64,000 bases of DNA from Paracoccaceae bacterium (GCA_024742405.1 JANSYP010000001.1:1302001-1366000), one strand, 5' to 3'. Counted from the stretch's first letter, positions 1-9,051 are shown. The notes: a model not told the origin generated them from the letters alone. Numbers and translations: made by a program.

Positions 1-23
1 GACGCCTTTACGCAGATCCGGCT

Positions 24-809
24 ATGACTGCGGCGTCATCTCCTGCAGCAGTGCTGCGGACGCGTGTGGCCGCGGGCGGGCCCGTTGTGGGCACGTTCCT
101 TAAGACACCGGCCCATGAACTGGTGGAGATCCTGGCGACGACGGGGCTCGATTTCCTCTGTCTGGATGCCGAACACGCACCCTTTGATGCGGGCCGGATG
201 GACGCCTGTCTGGCGGTGGGTCGGGCGCTCGGATTTCCGGTGCTTGTGCGGGTGGCTACGGCCGAGGGGCCCTGGATCGGGCAGGCGCTCGACATGGGCG
301 CCGCAGGCGTCGTCGTGCCCCATGTGATGGATGCGGCGGGCGCAGAAGCGGTCGTCCGGCGGGCGCGCTACGGCCACGGCGGACGCGGCTTTGCCGGCGG
401 GGTCCGCGGCGCAGGTCTTGGCACCCAGTCGATGGCCGAAACTCTTTCGCGCACCGCAGAACCGCTGGTGATCGCCCAGATCGAAGACCCCGAGGCCGTG
501 GACGCGGTCGACAGGATTGCGGCTGTGCCGGGTCTGGACGGGCTTTTCCTCGGGCCTGCCGATCTCAGTGTCGCCCATGGCGAAACCGCCACCGGCGGAC
601 CCGCGCTGGATGCGGCCCTGCCGCGGGTCGGGGCCGCGGCCCAAGCGAACGGTCTGGTCTATGCCAGCTTTGTCCGCGACGCCGCGGGGGCGGCCGCTTG
701 GCGCGCTCACGGCATGAACATGTTCTTTGTGGGATCCGAACATGGCTGGATCCGGGCGGGCGCACGGACCGTCGCGGACGGCGTGCATGGTCTGCACGGC
801 GATACCTAG
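24..809 (+). CDS. HpcH/HpaI-family aldolase
   Basis: Predicted cytoplasmic metal-dependent aldolase that splits or forms 2-keto-3-deoxy acids (such as 4-hydroxy-2-oxoheptanedioate or 2-dehydro-3-deoxyglucarate) to pyruvate and an aldehyde. The 261 aa are normal for the family. Signatures appear in order: GTFLKTPAHELVEIL near residue 23, the LDAEHAP block, GVVVPHVMDA, and IEDPEAVDAVDRI followed by GLFLGPADLS, whose acidic residues bind the metal in characterised members. The ATG lies close to the window edge, so any upstream partner is not visible and the substrate cannot be fixed. The family call is firm; the exact reaction is inference. Confidence 0.85.
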   Translation: MTAASSPAAVLRTRVAAGGPVVGTFLKTPAHELVEILATTGLDFLCLDAEHAPFDAGRMDACLAVGRALGFPVLVRVATAEGPWIGQALDMGAAGVVVPHVMDAAGAEAVVRRARYGHGGRGFAGGVRGAGLGTQSMAETLSRTAEPLVIAQIEDPEAVDAVDRIAAVPGLDGLFLGPADLSVAHGETATGGPALDAALPRVGAAAQANGLVYASFVRDAAGAAAWRAHGMNMFFVGSEHGWIRAGARTVADGVHGLHGDT

Positions 810-841
810 CACGGCGACCCAGGGAAAGCCCCGACGATTGA

Positions 842-1328
842 TCATTGGGGCGGGGTACGAGGTCGGTCGCAACTGACCCCAAAGATATGGGTGTCCTTTC
901 CGGCGCGGGACGTTTTTGCGGTCGCCTCGGCAAGAAATGCGCGACCCGCCGGTGATGGTGTGATCGCCGGTCGTGTTTCGCTCGGTCCGGTACTGGACGT
1001 CTGCCATGGTCGACTTGGCCCGGCGCACCGAAGGGGGAACGCCCCCGGAAAGCGAGATCTGGTTCATCGAAGAGGTTTTGGTATCGCCGGCGGCGGCGTC
1101 TACCATCACCACTGTCGCGATCCGGCGCAGGTCGGCGACATCAGCGCCACTGTCGTCCTGCAGCCACAGGTGTCCGATCTGTTGGTCGCCGACACTCACG
1201 CCAGTGGGTTCATGCTCCATGATCGTGACGGTGCGCGAGTCGTTGTTCCCGGTCGGGCTGACGTCACCGCGAGTTTCCGGCGCGGCGGCGGCAGCGGACC
1301 CAACGCCGTCAGGCAGCAGCAGAACCAA
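842..1328 (-). pseudogene. decayed secreted protein, possibly allene-oxide-cyclase-like barrel
   Basis: The minus strand reads as protein-like sequence with a hydrophobic start (LVLLLP followed by an Ala run). It then has TIMEHEPTGVSVGDQQIG, an acidic/polar middle, and HTITGGSR near the end. The last part continues sensibly (AFLAEATAKTSRAG, then a stop at 842-844) only after a shift of frame near 940. No ATG or GTG opens the frame; only a TTG at 1328 does, and a TGA lies upstream. The pattern VGD...DSG...ITGGS resembles small exported barrel proteins of the allene oxide cyclase/dirigent type. That likeness is weak. I read it as a frameshifted, probably dead gene; chance coding-like sequence is the alternative. 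Confidence 0.3.
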
Positions 1329-1521
1329 CGCGGCGCCCTTTTGTACCCTGGAACGGTCTCGAAACGATGCCCGTCACCATGGTCCTGCCCACGCGGCAGA
1401 CTCATCCGGTAGGATCCATCTCGGCAGCCAATGGGACTTCGGACCGTGGAGAACGCATTTCCTCTGCCCGGTCATTTGTGTCTCGAAGCGGTGTCGTGCG
1501 CGGCGGGTCCCACGCCCCGGA

Positions 1522-2493
1522 TCAGCCGATGCGCCTTTTCAGGGCCATGTCCGCGCGCGGACTGTCCTGCGTCAGAAACTCCGTCACAGACCTGTAGGCG
1601 GGGTTGCGCAGGTGGGGACGCTCCATCAGTACCTCATGGGCGGCGTCGGCGATGATATCCAGCTGAGCATCGGGCCAGCGTGCGGTCAGACGGCGGATGG
1701 CGTCGGGGTCGACGATGGCTTCGCGGCTGCCCAGAAGCGTGAGGGTTGGCCGCCCGGGATCGGCGATCTGTTGCAACGCGCGGCATTCGCGCAGCGCCTC
1801 GCGCAGCCAAGTCAGGCTGGGCCCGCCGAGGCCAAGCTGTGGCTCGGCCTCGAGCTGGGCGCGCATCCAGGCCAACATGTCCGGGTCGTGGGTCAGCAGA
1901 TTGTCCGACGGATCGGCGGTGAGCGGGTAGGGAGTGCGCCCGGTGGATGGCGCAAGGCGTCCGCCCAGACCCGACAGGTGGGTGATATGGCTCACGCCCC
2001 AGGCCACCGCGCGCACCAGCATATTCAGCTTGATGCCCCACATCGGCGCGCTGAAGACCGCGCGCTCGACTGCGAGACCCGAGACCAGCGCCCGCAATCC
2101 GATGGCGCCGCCCATGGAATGACCTAGCAGGTGCCAGGGACGGGGCGCGCCGATGGCCTCTGCCCAGCCGGTCAGTGCGGCGATATCCATCTGATAGTCC
2201 GCGAACCGGCCGACATGGCCGACCGCCGCGTCTTCCAGCAGCCGGTCAGACAGGCCCTGGCCGCGCCAGTCCAGCGAAAGGCTCGACAGACCGGCCGCCG
2301 CGAGATGGCTGGCGGCCTCGCCGTATTTTTCAATGTACTCCGTGCGTCCGTTGAAGATGAGGACCGTTCCGCGCGGACCTTCGCCCAGGCTTGCTGCGCG
2401 TAGGCGCACGCCATCGGCGGCCGTGAGCCACACCGCGCGGGCGCTGTCCGGTGCGCGGGCCAGGGTCGCATCGAAGGGGGCGTCGGTGCCCAC
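1522..2493 (-). CDS. alpha/beta hydrolase, lysophospholipase-like
   Basis: 323-aa serine hydrolase of the alpha/beta fold, closest in layout to PldB/monoacylglycerol lipase proteins (Hydrolase_4 type). Visible landmarks are the oxyanion region NGRTEYIEKYGE, LDWRGQGLSDR, the nucleophile elbow GHSMGG, the acid-bearing stretch near LTARWPDA, and the catalytic His in DAAHEVLMERP. It likely releases fatty acids from lysolipids or monoacylglycerols in the cytoplasm. The GTG start sits one base after the TGA of the upstream SCP2 gene, so the two are probably co-translated, which fits a lipid-related role. No signal peptide is seen. Confidence 0.85.
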   Translation of the reverse strand: MGTDAPFDATLARAPDSARAVWLTAADGVRLRAASLGEGPRGTVLIFNGRTEYIEKYGEAASHLAAAGLSSLSLDWRGQGLSDRLLEDAAVGHVGRFADYQMDIAALTGWAEAIGAPRPWHLLGHSMGGAIGLRALVSGLAVERAVFSAPMWGIKLNMLVRAVAWGVSHITHLSGLGGRLAPSTGRTPYPLTADPSDNLLTHDPDMLAWMRAQLEAEPQLGLGGPSLTWLREALRECRALQQIADPGRPTLTLLGSREAIVDPDAIRRLTARWPDAQLDIIADAAHEVLMERPHLRNPAYRSVTEFLTQDSPRADMALKRRIG

Positions 2494-2494
2494 G

Positions 2495-2782
2495 TCAGGA
2501 CAGCGCGGAGCCCAACTTCATCGCCGTGCCCATGTCGCCGTCGATGGAAAGCTGGCCGGACATGAAGGCGCTGGTGGGGTTCATCTCGCCGCTGATCATC
2601 GCTTCGAACGTCTCGCGGGAGGCCGTCAGGGTCACGTCGGCATTCTCGTCCCCGGCGCGGGCGCCACTGTCGTCCACCATGATCGCGCCCTCGTCCTCGA
2701 TGACGAACTTCGCGTTTCCATCAAAGCTGTCTCCCAGCTTCTGGTTCAGCGCGGCGACGGCGCCTTCGATCACATTGCTCAT
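2495..2782 (-). CDS. SCP2 sterol-binding domain protein
   Basis: Small 95-aa protein consisting of an SCP2 (sterol carrier protein 2) lipid-binding domain. It begins MSNVIEGAVAALNQKL, contains FVIEDEGAIMVDD, and has the family segment LTASRETFEAMISGEMNP followed by FMSGQLSIDGDM. In bacteria such proteins bind acyl or other lipids in the cytoplasm. A longer reading with 30 more residues exists, but those residues are basic and unlike the family, so the ATG at 2782 is preferred. It precedes the hydrolase by a single base, and the pair is probably one transcript. The partner lipid is unknown. Confidence 0.85.
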   Translation of the reverse strand: MSNVIEGAVAALNQKLGDSFDGNAKFVIEDEGAIMVDDSGARAGDENADVTLTASRETFEAMISGEMNPTSAFMSGQLSIDGDMGTAMKLGSALS

Positions 2783-2846
2783 ATCCGGGCCTTCCCCTGG
2801 TGAATTGCGCTTCGCCTTTCTGCGGCGCCGCGCTACGCTATGCGAT

Positions 2847-3419
2847 ATGAAAGCACTCGGTCCCCAGATCAAACGGTTCGTAGCGTCGTTTCTGCTTGCG
2901 GCGGCGTTTCCCTTGGCTCTGACCGCGCAGGGTTTGGCGGAACAGGCGGATATCGAAGAGCTCTATGACCGCCTGCAAGATCCGGAACTGTCCAATTGGG
3001 AAGGGGTCGAGGACGACATCTGGGCCGCCTGGGCGCGGTCGGGGTCGGAGTCCATCGACCTTCTGCTGAGACGCGGACAGGACGCGCTGGAAGAGGAAGA
3101 CAACGAGGCTGCGATCGAGCATTTCACCGCCGCGATCGACCATGCCCCGGATTTTGCCGAGGCCTATAACGGGCGCGCGACGGCCTTTTTCCAGATGGAA
3201 CGCTATGGCCAGTCGCTGGCGGATATCGAGATGGTGCTGGCGCTGAACCCGCGCCATTTCGGGGCTTTGACGGGCCTTGCCCTGATTCTGGAAGCGCTGG
3301 ATCAGCCCGAGGACGCGTTGAGCGCCTACCGCGCTGTCGCCGCTATACATCCCCACAGACCCAACGTAAAAGACGCCATTGAACGGCTTGAAGCCAAGCT
3401 GGAAGGCCGCGCCATCTGA
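2847..3419 (+). CDS. exported tetratricopeptide repeat protein
   Basis: 190-aa protein with a Sec-type signal peptide (basic MKALGPQIKRF, hydrophobic LLAAAFPLALTAQG) followed by about three TPR units. The clearest units are LLLRRGQDALEEEDNEAAI, the next helix pair with FAEAYNGRATAFFQMERYG, and the one with ALTGLALILEALDQPEDAL. TPRs mediate protein-protein contacts; this one should act in the periplasm. The ATG after a short spacer from the divergent SCP2 gene is chosen because the signal peptide starts there. It ends 44 bases before the helicase gene and may be transcribed with it. No enzymatic domain is present. Confidence 0.8.
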   Translation: MKALGPQIKRFVASFLLAAAFPLALTAQGLAEQADIEELYDRLQDPELSNWEGVEDDIWAAWARSGSESIDLLLRRGQDALEEEDNEAAIEHFTAAIDHAPDFAEAYNGRATAFFQMERYGQSLADIEMVLALNPRHFGALTGLALILEALDQPEDALSAYRAVAAIHPHRPNVKDAIERLEAKLEGRAI

Positions 3420-3463
3420 GCGGTCGGGGGCGGGAAACCGGCCCCGGAAGACGGGGGTCAGAC

Positions 3464-6400
3464 ATGCCCGGCGAGGGACGCATCGAAGCGGTTCTGGGCC
3501 CGACCAACACCGGTAAAACCCACTATGCCATCGAGCGGATGCTGGCCTTTCGTACCGGCGTCATCGGGTTGCCGCTGCGGCTGTTGGCACGCGAGGTCTA
3601 TGACAAGATCAAGGCGCTGCGAGGTCCGTCGGTGGTCGCGCTGGTCACCGGCGAAGAGCGTATCGTACCGGAGCGGACGCAATACTGGGTCTGCACGGTG
3701 GAGGCGATGCCGCTTGGCATTGGCGCGGATTTCGTCGCGGTGGACGAGATCCAGCTCTGCGCCGACCCCGAGCGCGGCCATGTCTTCACTGACAGGCTGC
3801 TGAATGCGCGCGGCTTGCACGAGACGCTCTTTCTGGGGGCCGCGACGATGCGCGGGGCCATCGCCGCGCTGGTTCCGAACGTTCAGTTCCAGAGCCGTGA
3901 GCGGCTTTCAGACCTTGTCTATGCCGGGGCAAAGAAACTGTCGCGCATGCCGCCGCGGTCGGCCATCGTCGGGTTCTCGGTGGAAAATGTCTATGCCATC
4001 GCCGAACTGCTGCGCCGTCAGAAAGGCGGTGCTGCGGTCGTGATGGGGGCGCTCAGCCCGCGCACGCGCAACGCGCAGGTGGATCTCTACCAGAATGGCG
4101 AGGTCGATTTTTTGGTGGCGACCGATGCCATCGGCATGGGCCTGAACCTCGATATCCGCCATGTCGCGTTCTCTGCGCTGTCGAAATTCGATGGGCGGCG
4201 GATGCGGACCTTGCAACCCAACGAGCTGGCCCAGATTGCGGGCCGGGCAGGGCGACACACGCAGGATGGCAGCTTTGGCGTGACCGGCGAGGCGCGCCCG
4301 CTCGACGAAGGGCTGGCCCAGGCGATCATGGAGCACAGGTTCGCGCCTGTGAAAAAGCTGCAATGGCGCAATTCGCGGCTTGAGTTCGGCACCGTCGACC
4401 GGCTGATCGCGTCGCTGGAGCAGCGCACAGACGACGACTGGCTGAGCCGCGCGCGCGAAGCCGACGATCTGATGGCGCTCAAGGCGGCCGTGGCGGTGCC
4501 CGAGGTGGTGGGACGCTTGACCCATCCCGACCGGGTGCGGCTCCTGTGGGATGTGTGCCGGATCCCGGACTTTCGGGGCATTTCCCATGCCGAACATGCC
4601 AGCCTGCTGCAGACGATTTTCGGATATCTGAGCGAGCTGGGCCGCATCCCGGATGATTGGATGGCCCGGCAGGTCAAGCGCATCGACCGTGCCGACGGCG
4701 ATATCGACGCGCTCAGCAAACGCCTGGCCTATATCCGCACCTGGACCTATGTCGCGCAACGCCGTGGCTGGCTTGACGATGAAAGCCATTGGCGTGAGGT
4801 CACACGTTCTGTAGAAGACCGCCTGTCGGATGCGCTGCACGCCTGTCTGACCCAGAGATTTGTTGACCGGCGCACCAGCGTTTTGCTGCGGCGGTTGAAG
4901 CAGAAGGAGAGCCTTGTGGCCGAGGTGAACGACAAGGGCGAAGTGACCGTTGAGGGTCAGTTCGTGGGGCGGCTGGAAGGGTTCCGGTTCAGCCAGGACA
5001 AGGCGGCCACGGCGGATGAGGCCAAGACGTTGCGCCAGGCGAGCATTGCGGCGCTGGCGCCGGAATTTCACTTGCGTGCCGACCGGTTCTACAACGCGCC
5101 GGACACCGAGATAGACTTTACCGAACAGGGCGGCCTGATGTGGGGCGAACACGCGGTCGGTCGGCTTGTCGCCGGACTGGAACCGCTCAAGCCGCAGATC
5201 AAGGGGTTCGTGGACGAGGAAGCCGGGCCGGACGTGGCGCAAAAAGTCGAACGCCGGCTGCAGCATTTCATCGACCGCAAGATCGCGGCCCTGTTCGAGC
5301 CGCTTTTGACCATGTCCCATGACGAGGCGCTGACGGGCCTTTCCCGCGGCTTTGCCTTTCAGATGGTCGAGGCGCTCGGTGTGGCACCGCGCGATACCGT
5401 GGCCGCGGACGTCAAGGCGCTGGACCAGGACGCGCGGGGCGCGCTGCGCAAGCACGGGGTGCGGTTCGGCCAGTTCACGATCTTCATGCCGGCGCTTCTC
5501 AAACCCGCACCGACCCGGCTGCGGCTGGTGCTCTGGTCGCTGGCAAAGGGTCTTGATGAGTTTCCCGAAGCGCCGCCGCCGGGGCTGGTGACCGTGCCCG
5601 TGGGCGTGGCGCTGCCCGATGGCTACCACCCGATGGCCGGCTACCGCGCTGCCGGAGAGCGCGCGATCCGCATCGACATGCTGGAACGGCTCGCGGACAT
5701 GTTGCGGGTGCAGGATTCGCGCGGCGGTTTCGAGGCCACGCCGGACATGCTGTCGATCACCGGGATGACGCTGGAGCAGTTTGCCGGCCTTATGGAAGGC
5801 TTGGGATACCGCGCCGAGCGCGGCGAGCGCGAGAAAATGCGCCCCGAGGCTGCCGCTGCAAAACCCGAGGCCGTTCCATCGGAACAAGCCGGGCTTGGGG
5901 CGGCCGCAGAGCCGGGGGAGACGCCCGAGGCTGCGCCCGAGACTGTGCTTGAGATGACGTCCGAGATATCGGGCGAGACGACAGGGATTGATGCCCCGGG
6001 CCCCCAGGGTTCGATGAGCGAAACCAGCGATGAGCCGTCTGCAACGCCCGAAACCAGGCTGACTGACGCGTTCGAAGATGCAAAACCGCAGGAGACCGAG
6101 ATCGCACTGTCGGCAAGCGGCGACGCGGCGCAAGACAGTGTGGTTGCAACAGACCCTGCCATCGATCTGGCGTCCGGCGATGGTGCGCACACAGATGCCC
6201 AGCCTTCGGTGGAAGATGCGGGCGATGCGGATCACAGCGGTGCCCCACTGGCCGAGTCGGCCGACGCCGCGGCCCCGGACCCGGCCTCCGAGAGCACCAG
6301 CGCCGATCCAGCTGCCGCGCCGGAAGGACCGCAGACCGAGGTTTTCTATACCTTCACATGGGCGCCACGGCGCCGGCCAAACCGTCAAGGGCAAGGTCAT

Positions 6401-6643
6401 GGACGCGCCAAACCCCGCGAAGAGGCTGGCACACAGCCCAGGCGCAGCGGCGAGGGCGGACGCCCGGCGCGCGGCAAGAAAGGCGGTGACGGGGCCAAAC
6501 ATGGCAAGGGCGGCAAGCGACCTCCCCGCAAACAGCCAGAGGGTGCCAAGACCTATACCGCCCGCCCGCCAGCCAAGGACAAGAAGATCGACCCGGACAA
6601 TCCCTTTGCCGCCGCCCTGATGGGATTGCGTGACAAGGACTGA
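3464..6643 (+). CDS. Suv3-like RNA helicase with long acidic/basic tail
   Basis: 1059-aa superfamily 2 helicase of the Suv3/MgpS type found in alphaproteobacteria, presumed to unwind RNA in the cytoplasm. Walker A GPTNTGKT lies at residues 12-19, the Walker B variant DEIQ at 94-97, ATDAIGMGLN marks motif V and GRAGR at 260-264 is motif VI. A Suv3-like C-terminal helical region follows to about residue 780. The last 270 residues differ from the core: a long Glu/Ala/Pro-rich acidic stretch, then a Lys/Arg/Gly-rich tail ending DNPFAAALMGLRDKD, probably disordered and RNA-binding. Its stop lies inside the start of the next gene. Confidence 0.87.
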   Translation: MPGEGRIEAVLGPTNTGKTHYAIERMLAFRTGVIGLPLRLLAREVYDKIKALRGPSVVALVTGEERIVPERTQYWVCTVEAMPLGIGADFVAVDEIQLCADPERGHVFTDRLLNARGLHETLFLGAATMRGAIAALVPNVQFQSRERLSDLVYAGAKKLSRMPPRSAIVGFSVENVYAIAELLRRQKGGAAVVMGALSPRTRNAQVDLYQNGEVDFLVATDAIGMGLNLDIRHVAFSALSKFDGRRMRTLQPNELAQIAGRAGRHTQDGSFGVTGEARPLDEGLAQAIMEHRFAPVKKLQWRNSRLEFGTVDRLIASLEQRTDDDWLSRAREADDLMALKAAVAVPEVVGRLTHPDRVRLLWDVCRIPDFRGISHAEHASLLQTIFGYLSELGRIPDDWMARQVKRIDRADGDIDALSKRLAYIRTWTYVAQRRGWLDDESHWREVTRSVEDRLSDALHACLTQRFVDRRTSVLLRRLKQKESLVAEVNDKGEVTVEGQFVGRLEGFRFSQDKAATADEAKTLRQASIAALAPEFHLRADRFYNAPDTEIDFTEQGGLMWGEHAVGRLVAGLEPLKPQIKGFVDEEAGPDVAQKVERRLQHFIDRKIAALFEPLLTMSHDEALTGLSRGFAFQMVEALGVAPRDTVAADVKALDQDARGALRKHGVRFGQFTIFMPALLKPAPTRLRLVLWSLAKGLDEFPEAPPPGLVTVPVGVALPDGYHPMAGYRAAGERAIRIDMLERLADMLRVQDSRGGFEATPDMLSITGMTLEQFAGLMEGLGYRAERGEREKMRPEAAAAKPEAVPSEQAGLGAAAEPGETPEAAPETVLEMTSEISGETTGIDAPGPQGSMSETSDEPSATPETRLTDAFEDAKPQETEIALSASGDAAQDSVVATDPAIDLASGDGAHTDAQPSVEDAGDADHSGAPLAESADAAAPDPASESTSADPAAAPEGPQTEVFYTFTWAPRRRPNRQGQGHGRAKPREEAGTQPRRSGEGGRPARGKKGGDGAKHGKGGKRPPRKQPEGAKTYTARPPAKDKKIDPDNPFAAALMGLRDKD

Positions 6644-7037
6644 TCCGCAGGAGGATGCCGGGGCGCGCCAGCGCGCCGACAAGTGGCTGTGGCAGGCGCG
6701 GTTCTTCAAGACCCGGCGGTTGGCCGCGGACTTGCTGTCGGCCGGCCGCGTCAGGCTCAACGGAACGCACCTGAAGAAACCCTCCGCCGCGCTCAGGCCC
6801 GGCGATGTGCTGACATTCCCACAGGGAAAGCAGATCCGCGTGGTCCGTATCCTGGCGCTGCCGCAGCGCCGCGGTCCGGCATCGGAGGCACGTTTGCTCT
6901 ATGAGGATCTCGCCCCGCCCGACACCTCGGGAGGCCCCGCGCAGGGCGATCCGTCCCTTGCAGGACGCGTCGGTCCGCGCCCGACTAAGAAAGATCGTCG
7001 CAAGATACATCTTTCCCGACGGTCATCGCTTGAATGA
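6630..7037 (+). CDS. hslR: S4-domain RNA-binding protein, Hsp15-like
   Basis: 135-aa S4-domain protein related to heat shock protein 15, which binds 50S subunits carrying stalled nascent chains. The S4 motif is clear: RADKWLWQARFFKTRRLAA, then LLSAGRVRLNGTHLKKPSAAL and the loop RPGDVLTFPQGK. The C-terminal 40 residues are basic (RPTKKDRRKIHLSRR). The GTG start overlaps the helicase gene by 14 bases, so translation is probably coupled and both proteins act on RNA. The gene symbol rests on domain and size only. Confidence 0.8.
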   Translation: MTRTDPQEDAGARQRADKWLWQARFFKTRRLAADLLSAGRVRLNGTHLKKPSAALRPGDVLTFPQGKQIRVVRILALPQRRGPASEARLLYEDLAPPDTSGGPAQGDPSLAGRVGPRPTKKDRRKIHLSRRSSLE

Positions 7038-7085
7038 TCGCAGCGGTCGGAATACCTAACCGCCGTTGGCAAACTGGATGACCCG

Positions 7086-7427
7086 ATGACCTATGTCGTG
7101 ACCGAGAACTGCATCGGCTGCAAATACACCGACTGTGTCGAGGTTTGCCCGGTGGACTGTTTCTACGAAGGCGAGAACGCCCTGGTCATCCACCCGGACG
7201 AATGCATCGACTGTGGTGTTTGCGAGCCGGAATGCCCCGCCGATGCGATCCGGCCGGATACAGAACCCGGGATGGAAAAATGGGTGGAGTTCAACCGCAA
7301 GTACAGCGAGATGTGGCCGGTGATCTACACCAAGAAAGACCCGTTGCCGGAAGCCGAAGAGCGCGATGGCGAAGATGGCAAGATGGAAAAGTACTTTTCC
7401 GAAGCCCCGGGCGAGCCAGAGGGATAG
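7086..7427 (+). CDS. fdxA: 7Fe ferredoxin FdxA
   Basis: 113-aa ferredoxin with one [3Fe-4S] and one [4Fe-4S] cluster. Cys9, Cys17 and Cys50 fit the 3Fe cluster; Cys21, Cys40, Cys43 and Cys46 fit the 4Fe cluster, in the order [14 protein letters not shown] and then [12 protein letters not shown]. The C-terminal extension after residue 60, containing [13 protein letters not shown], is typical of the FdxA type. It is a small cytoplasmic electron carrier; its redox partner is not shown by the sequence. It lies 48 bases after the S4 gene in the same direction. Confidence 0.95.
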   Translation: MTYVVTENCIGCKYTDCVEVCPVDCFYEGENALVIHPDECIDCGVCEPECPADAIRPDTEPGMEKWVEFNRKYSEMWPVIYTKKDPLPEAEERDGEDGKMEKYFSEAPGEPEG

Positions 7428-7487
7428 GGCATTTGGGCGTTGCCATGCGTCTGATGCATGACTGCGTGTCGCTAAGAAAATAGCTCT

Positions 7488-7517
7488 TTGCCTTCTGCCG
7501 GTTTTTTGTTATATATA
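7488..7517 (+). promoter_or_regulatory. candidate sigma70 promoter for carD
   Basis: TTGCCT at 7488-7493 is followed after 16-18 bases by an AT-rich TATATA tract (7510-7517) in otherwise GC-rich DNA, 127 bases before carD. Spacing and sequence suit a housekeeping promoter. No start site evidence is available. Confidence 0.4.
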
Positions 7518-7643
7518 CGTTACAGAAGCGGCAAAATTTGAAACGCCTCGTTCATCCAGCGAGCGCGTTTCTTTTCTGCTCTCTGACGCAGGCGCCCAGA
7601 TTGGGCCAAGGCCCCGTGCGAACAGTTTGAGGATCCAAGACAC

Positions 7644-8153
7644 ATGAGCAAAGCAAAGACGTCCGAGTTTCGCCCCGATGACTATGTGGTGTATCCAGCC
7701 CATGGCGTGGGGCAGATTGTGTCGATTGAAGAACAGACCGTTGCCGGTCTGAACCTTGAGTTGTTCGTGATCTCCTTCGAAAAAGACAAGATGACCCTGC
7801 GGGTTCCGACCCATAAGGCGACGGAGGTGGGCATGCGCTCGCTGTCCTCGCCGGATGTGATCAACCAGGCGATGACGACGCTGCGCGGCAAGGCCAAGGT
7901 CAAGCGTGCGATGTGGTCCCGCCGGGCGCAGGAATATGAGCAGAAGATCAACTCCGGCGATCTGATCTCCATTGCCGAGGTCGTGCGCGATCTGCACCGC
8001 GCCGACGATCAGCGCGAGCAGAGCTATTCCGAGCGTCAGCTTTACGAGGCGGCGCTGGAGCGGCTGACCCGCGAAGTCGCGGCCGTGAGCGGCACCGACG
8101 AAGATGCCGCACAAAAGCAGGTCGGCGACGTTCTGCTCAGCCGCGCCGCCTGA
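7644..8153 (+). CDS. carD: CarD/CdnL-family transcription regulator
   Basis: 169-aa CarD-type protein that binds RNA polymerase beta and stabilises open complexes at housekeeping promoters, including rRNA promoters in characterised species. The N-terminal RNAP-interaction domain is visible as DYVVYPAHGVGQIVSIEEQ and LFVISFEKDKMTLRVPT. The helical DNA-binding C-terminus includes MWSRRAQEYEQKINSGDLI and IAEVVRDLHRAD. The length is normal. It is probably monocistronic, with a long 216-base leader region and a strong terminator behind it. Confidence 0.93.
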   Translation: MSKAKTSEFRPDDYVVYPAHGVGQIVSIEEQTVAGLNLELFVISFEKDKMTLRVPTHKATEVGMRSLSSPDVINQAMTTLRGKAKVKRAMWSRRAQEYEQKINSGDLISIAEVVRDLHRADDQREQSYSERQLYEAALERLTREVAAVSGTDEDAAQKQVGDVLLSRAA

Positions 8154-8182
8154 AACGCGCTTTCCGATCCTGAGGGATCCAG

Positions 8183-8208
8183 AACCCCCGGTGCCCGCCG
8201 GGGGTTTT
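8183..8208 (+). terminator. rho-independent terminator after carD
   Basis: AACCCCCGG pairs with CCGGGGGTT across a short loop, followed by TTTG. It sits 29 bases after the carD stop and just before the stop of the convergent cobS gene. Confidence 0.75.
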
Positions 8209-8213
8209 GTCGT

Positions 8214-8984
8214 TCATAGCACCGCGGCGAGCGCGAGGAGTGCCGTGATCTCGGCGATCTGCTGCGAGGCGCCCAGGATGTCGCCCGTCTGACCTCCGAT
8301 CTTGGAGCGCGCGATAAAGGCGACAATGGCCGCTCCTGCACAGCACGCTGCAGCCGTGATCAACGCCGGGCCAACGGGCAGTCCGATCAGACACAGCGCC
8401 AAGGCGACGGCCAGCGCCAGCACCGCGGTGGCGGGGCTTGGGCGCCCCGTGGAAACGGAGAGCCCGTCGGGCCGCGCGGAGGGCAGACCCGCCATGACGC
8501 CCGTCATCGCCCCGCGGCTCGCGGCCCCGGTTCCGGCCAGGGCGGCGACGGCCAGCGGCCCGGCGGGCAGTGCTGCGCAGGCCGTAGCGCGCAGCCCGAC
8601 GGACAGGATCAGAGCCAGAACACCGTAACTGCCGATCCGGCTGTCGCGCATGATCTCCAGCCGCCGGTCCCGGGTCCAACCGCCCCAGAGCCCGTCGGCG
8701 CTGTCGGCCAGCCCGTCCTCGTGAAGCGCGCCGGTCAGAACCGCCTGTAGGGCCACGGCCAGCAGTCCGGCCGCCAGCGGCGGCAGGCCCAGCCACAGCC
8801 CGGCCCAGAGCAGCAGACCGGCCAGGGCACCGACCACAGCTCCGGCCAGCGGCCAGGCCCAAGCAGCGGCGGCGCCACGCTTTTTCGCCACTGTGCCGTT
8901 GACGGGCACAGGCAGGCGCGTCATCAAGCCGAGCGCCGCGGCGACGTCAATTTTTGCGATCAAGGGCGTGCGGACAGGGGGCAA
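8214..8984 (-). CDS. cobS: adenosylcobinamide-GDP ribazoletransferase
   Basis: 256-aa integral membrane cobalamin synthase, joining adenosylcobinamide-GDP and alpha-ribazole in the last step of B12 assembly. The family start MTRLPVP lies 21 residues in. The metal/substrate motif is complete (ALHEDGLADSADGLWGG followed by RDSRIGSYG), and several Ala/Leu/Gly membrane helices follow. The start appears to be TTG at 8984. The divergent gene, 67 bases away, is cobT, which makes its other substrate. No cobalamin riboswitch is evident in that short gap. Confidence 0.92.
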   Translation of the reverse strand: MPPVRTPLIAKIDVAAALGLMTRLPVPVNGTVAKKRGAAAAWAWPLAGAVVGALAGLLLWAGLWLGLPPLAAGLLAVALQAVLTGALHEDGLADSADGLWGGWTRDRRLEIMRDSRIGSYGVLALILSVGLRATACAALPAGPLAVAALAGTGAASRGAMTGVMAGLPSARPDGLSVSTGRPSPATAVLALAVALALCLIGLPVGPALITAAACCAGAAIVAFIARSKIGGQTGDILGASQQIAEITALLALAAVL

Positions 8985-9051
8985 CGGGGCACTCCGGAGG
9001 CGGGTGTACTTGCCCTAGCCGCAGGAGAGCGGACAGGCAACGAGAGAGCAT

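Noticed and set aside
3908-6760. 950-codon minus-strand open frame opposite the helicase
   Set aside because: Antisense shadow produced by high-GC codon use; rich in Arg/His/Gly with no family motif, while the plus strand has full helicase motifs.
8985-9051. Possible cobalamin riboswitch between cobS and cobT
   Set aside because: The 67-base gap is too short and contains no B12-box-like sequence.
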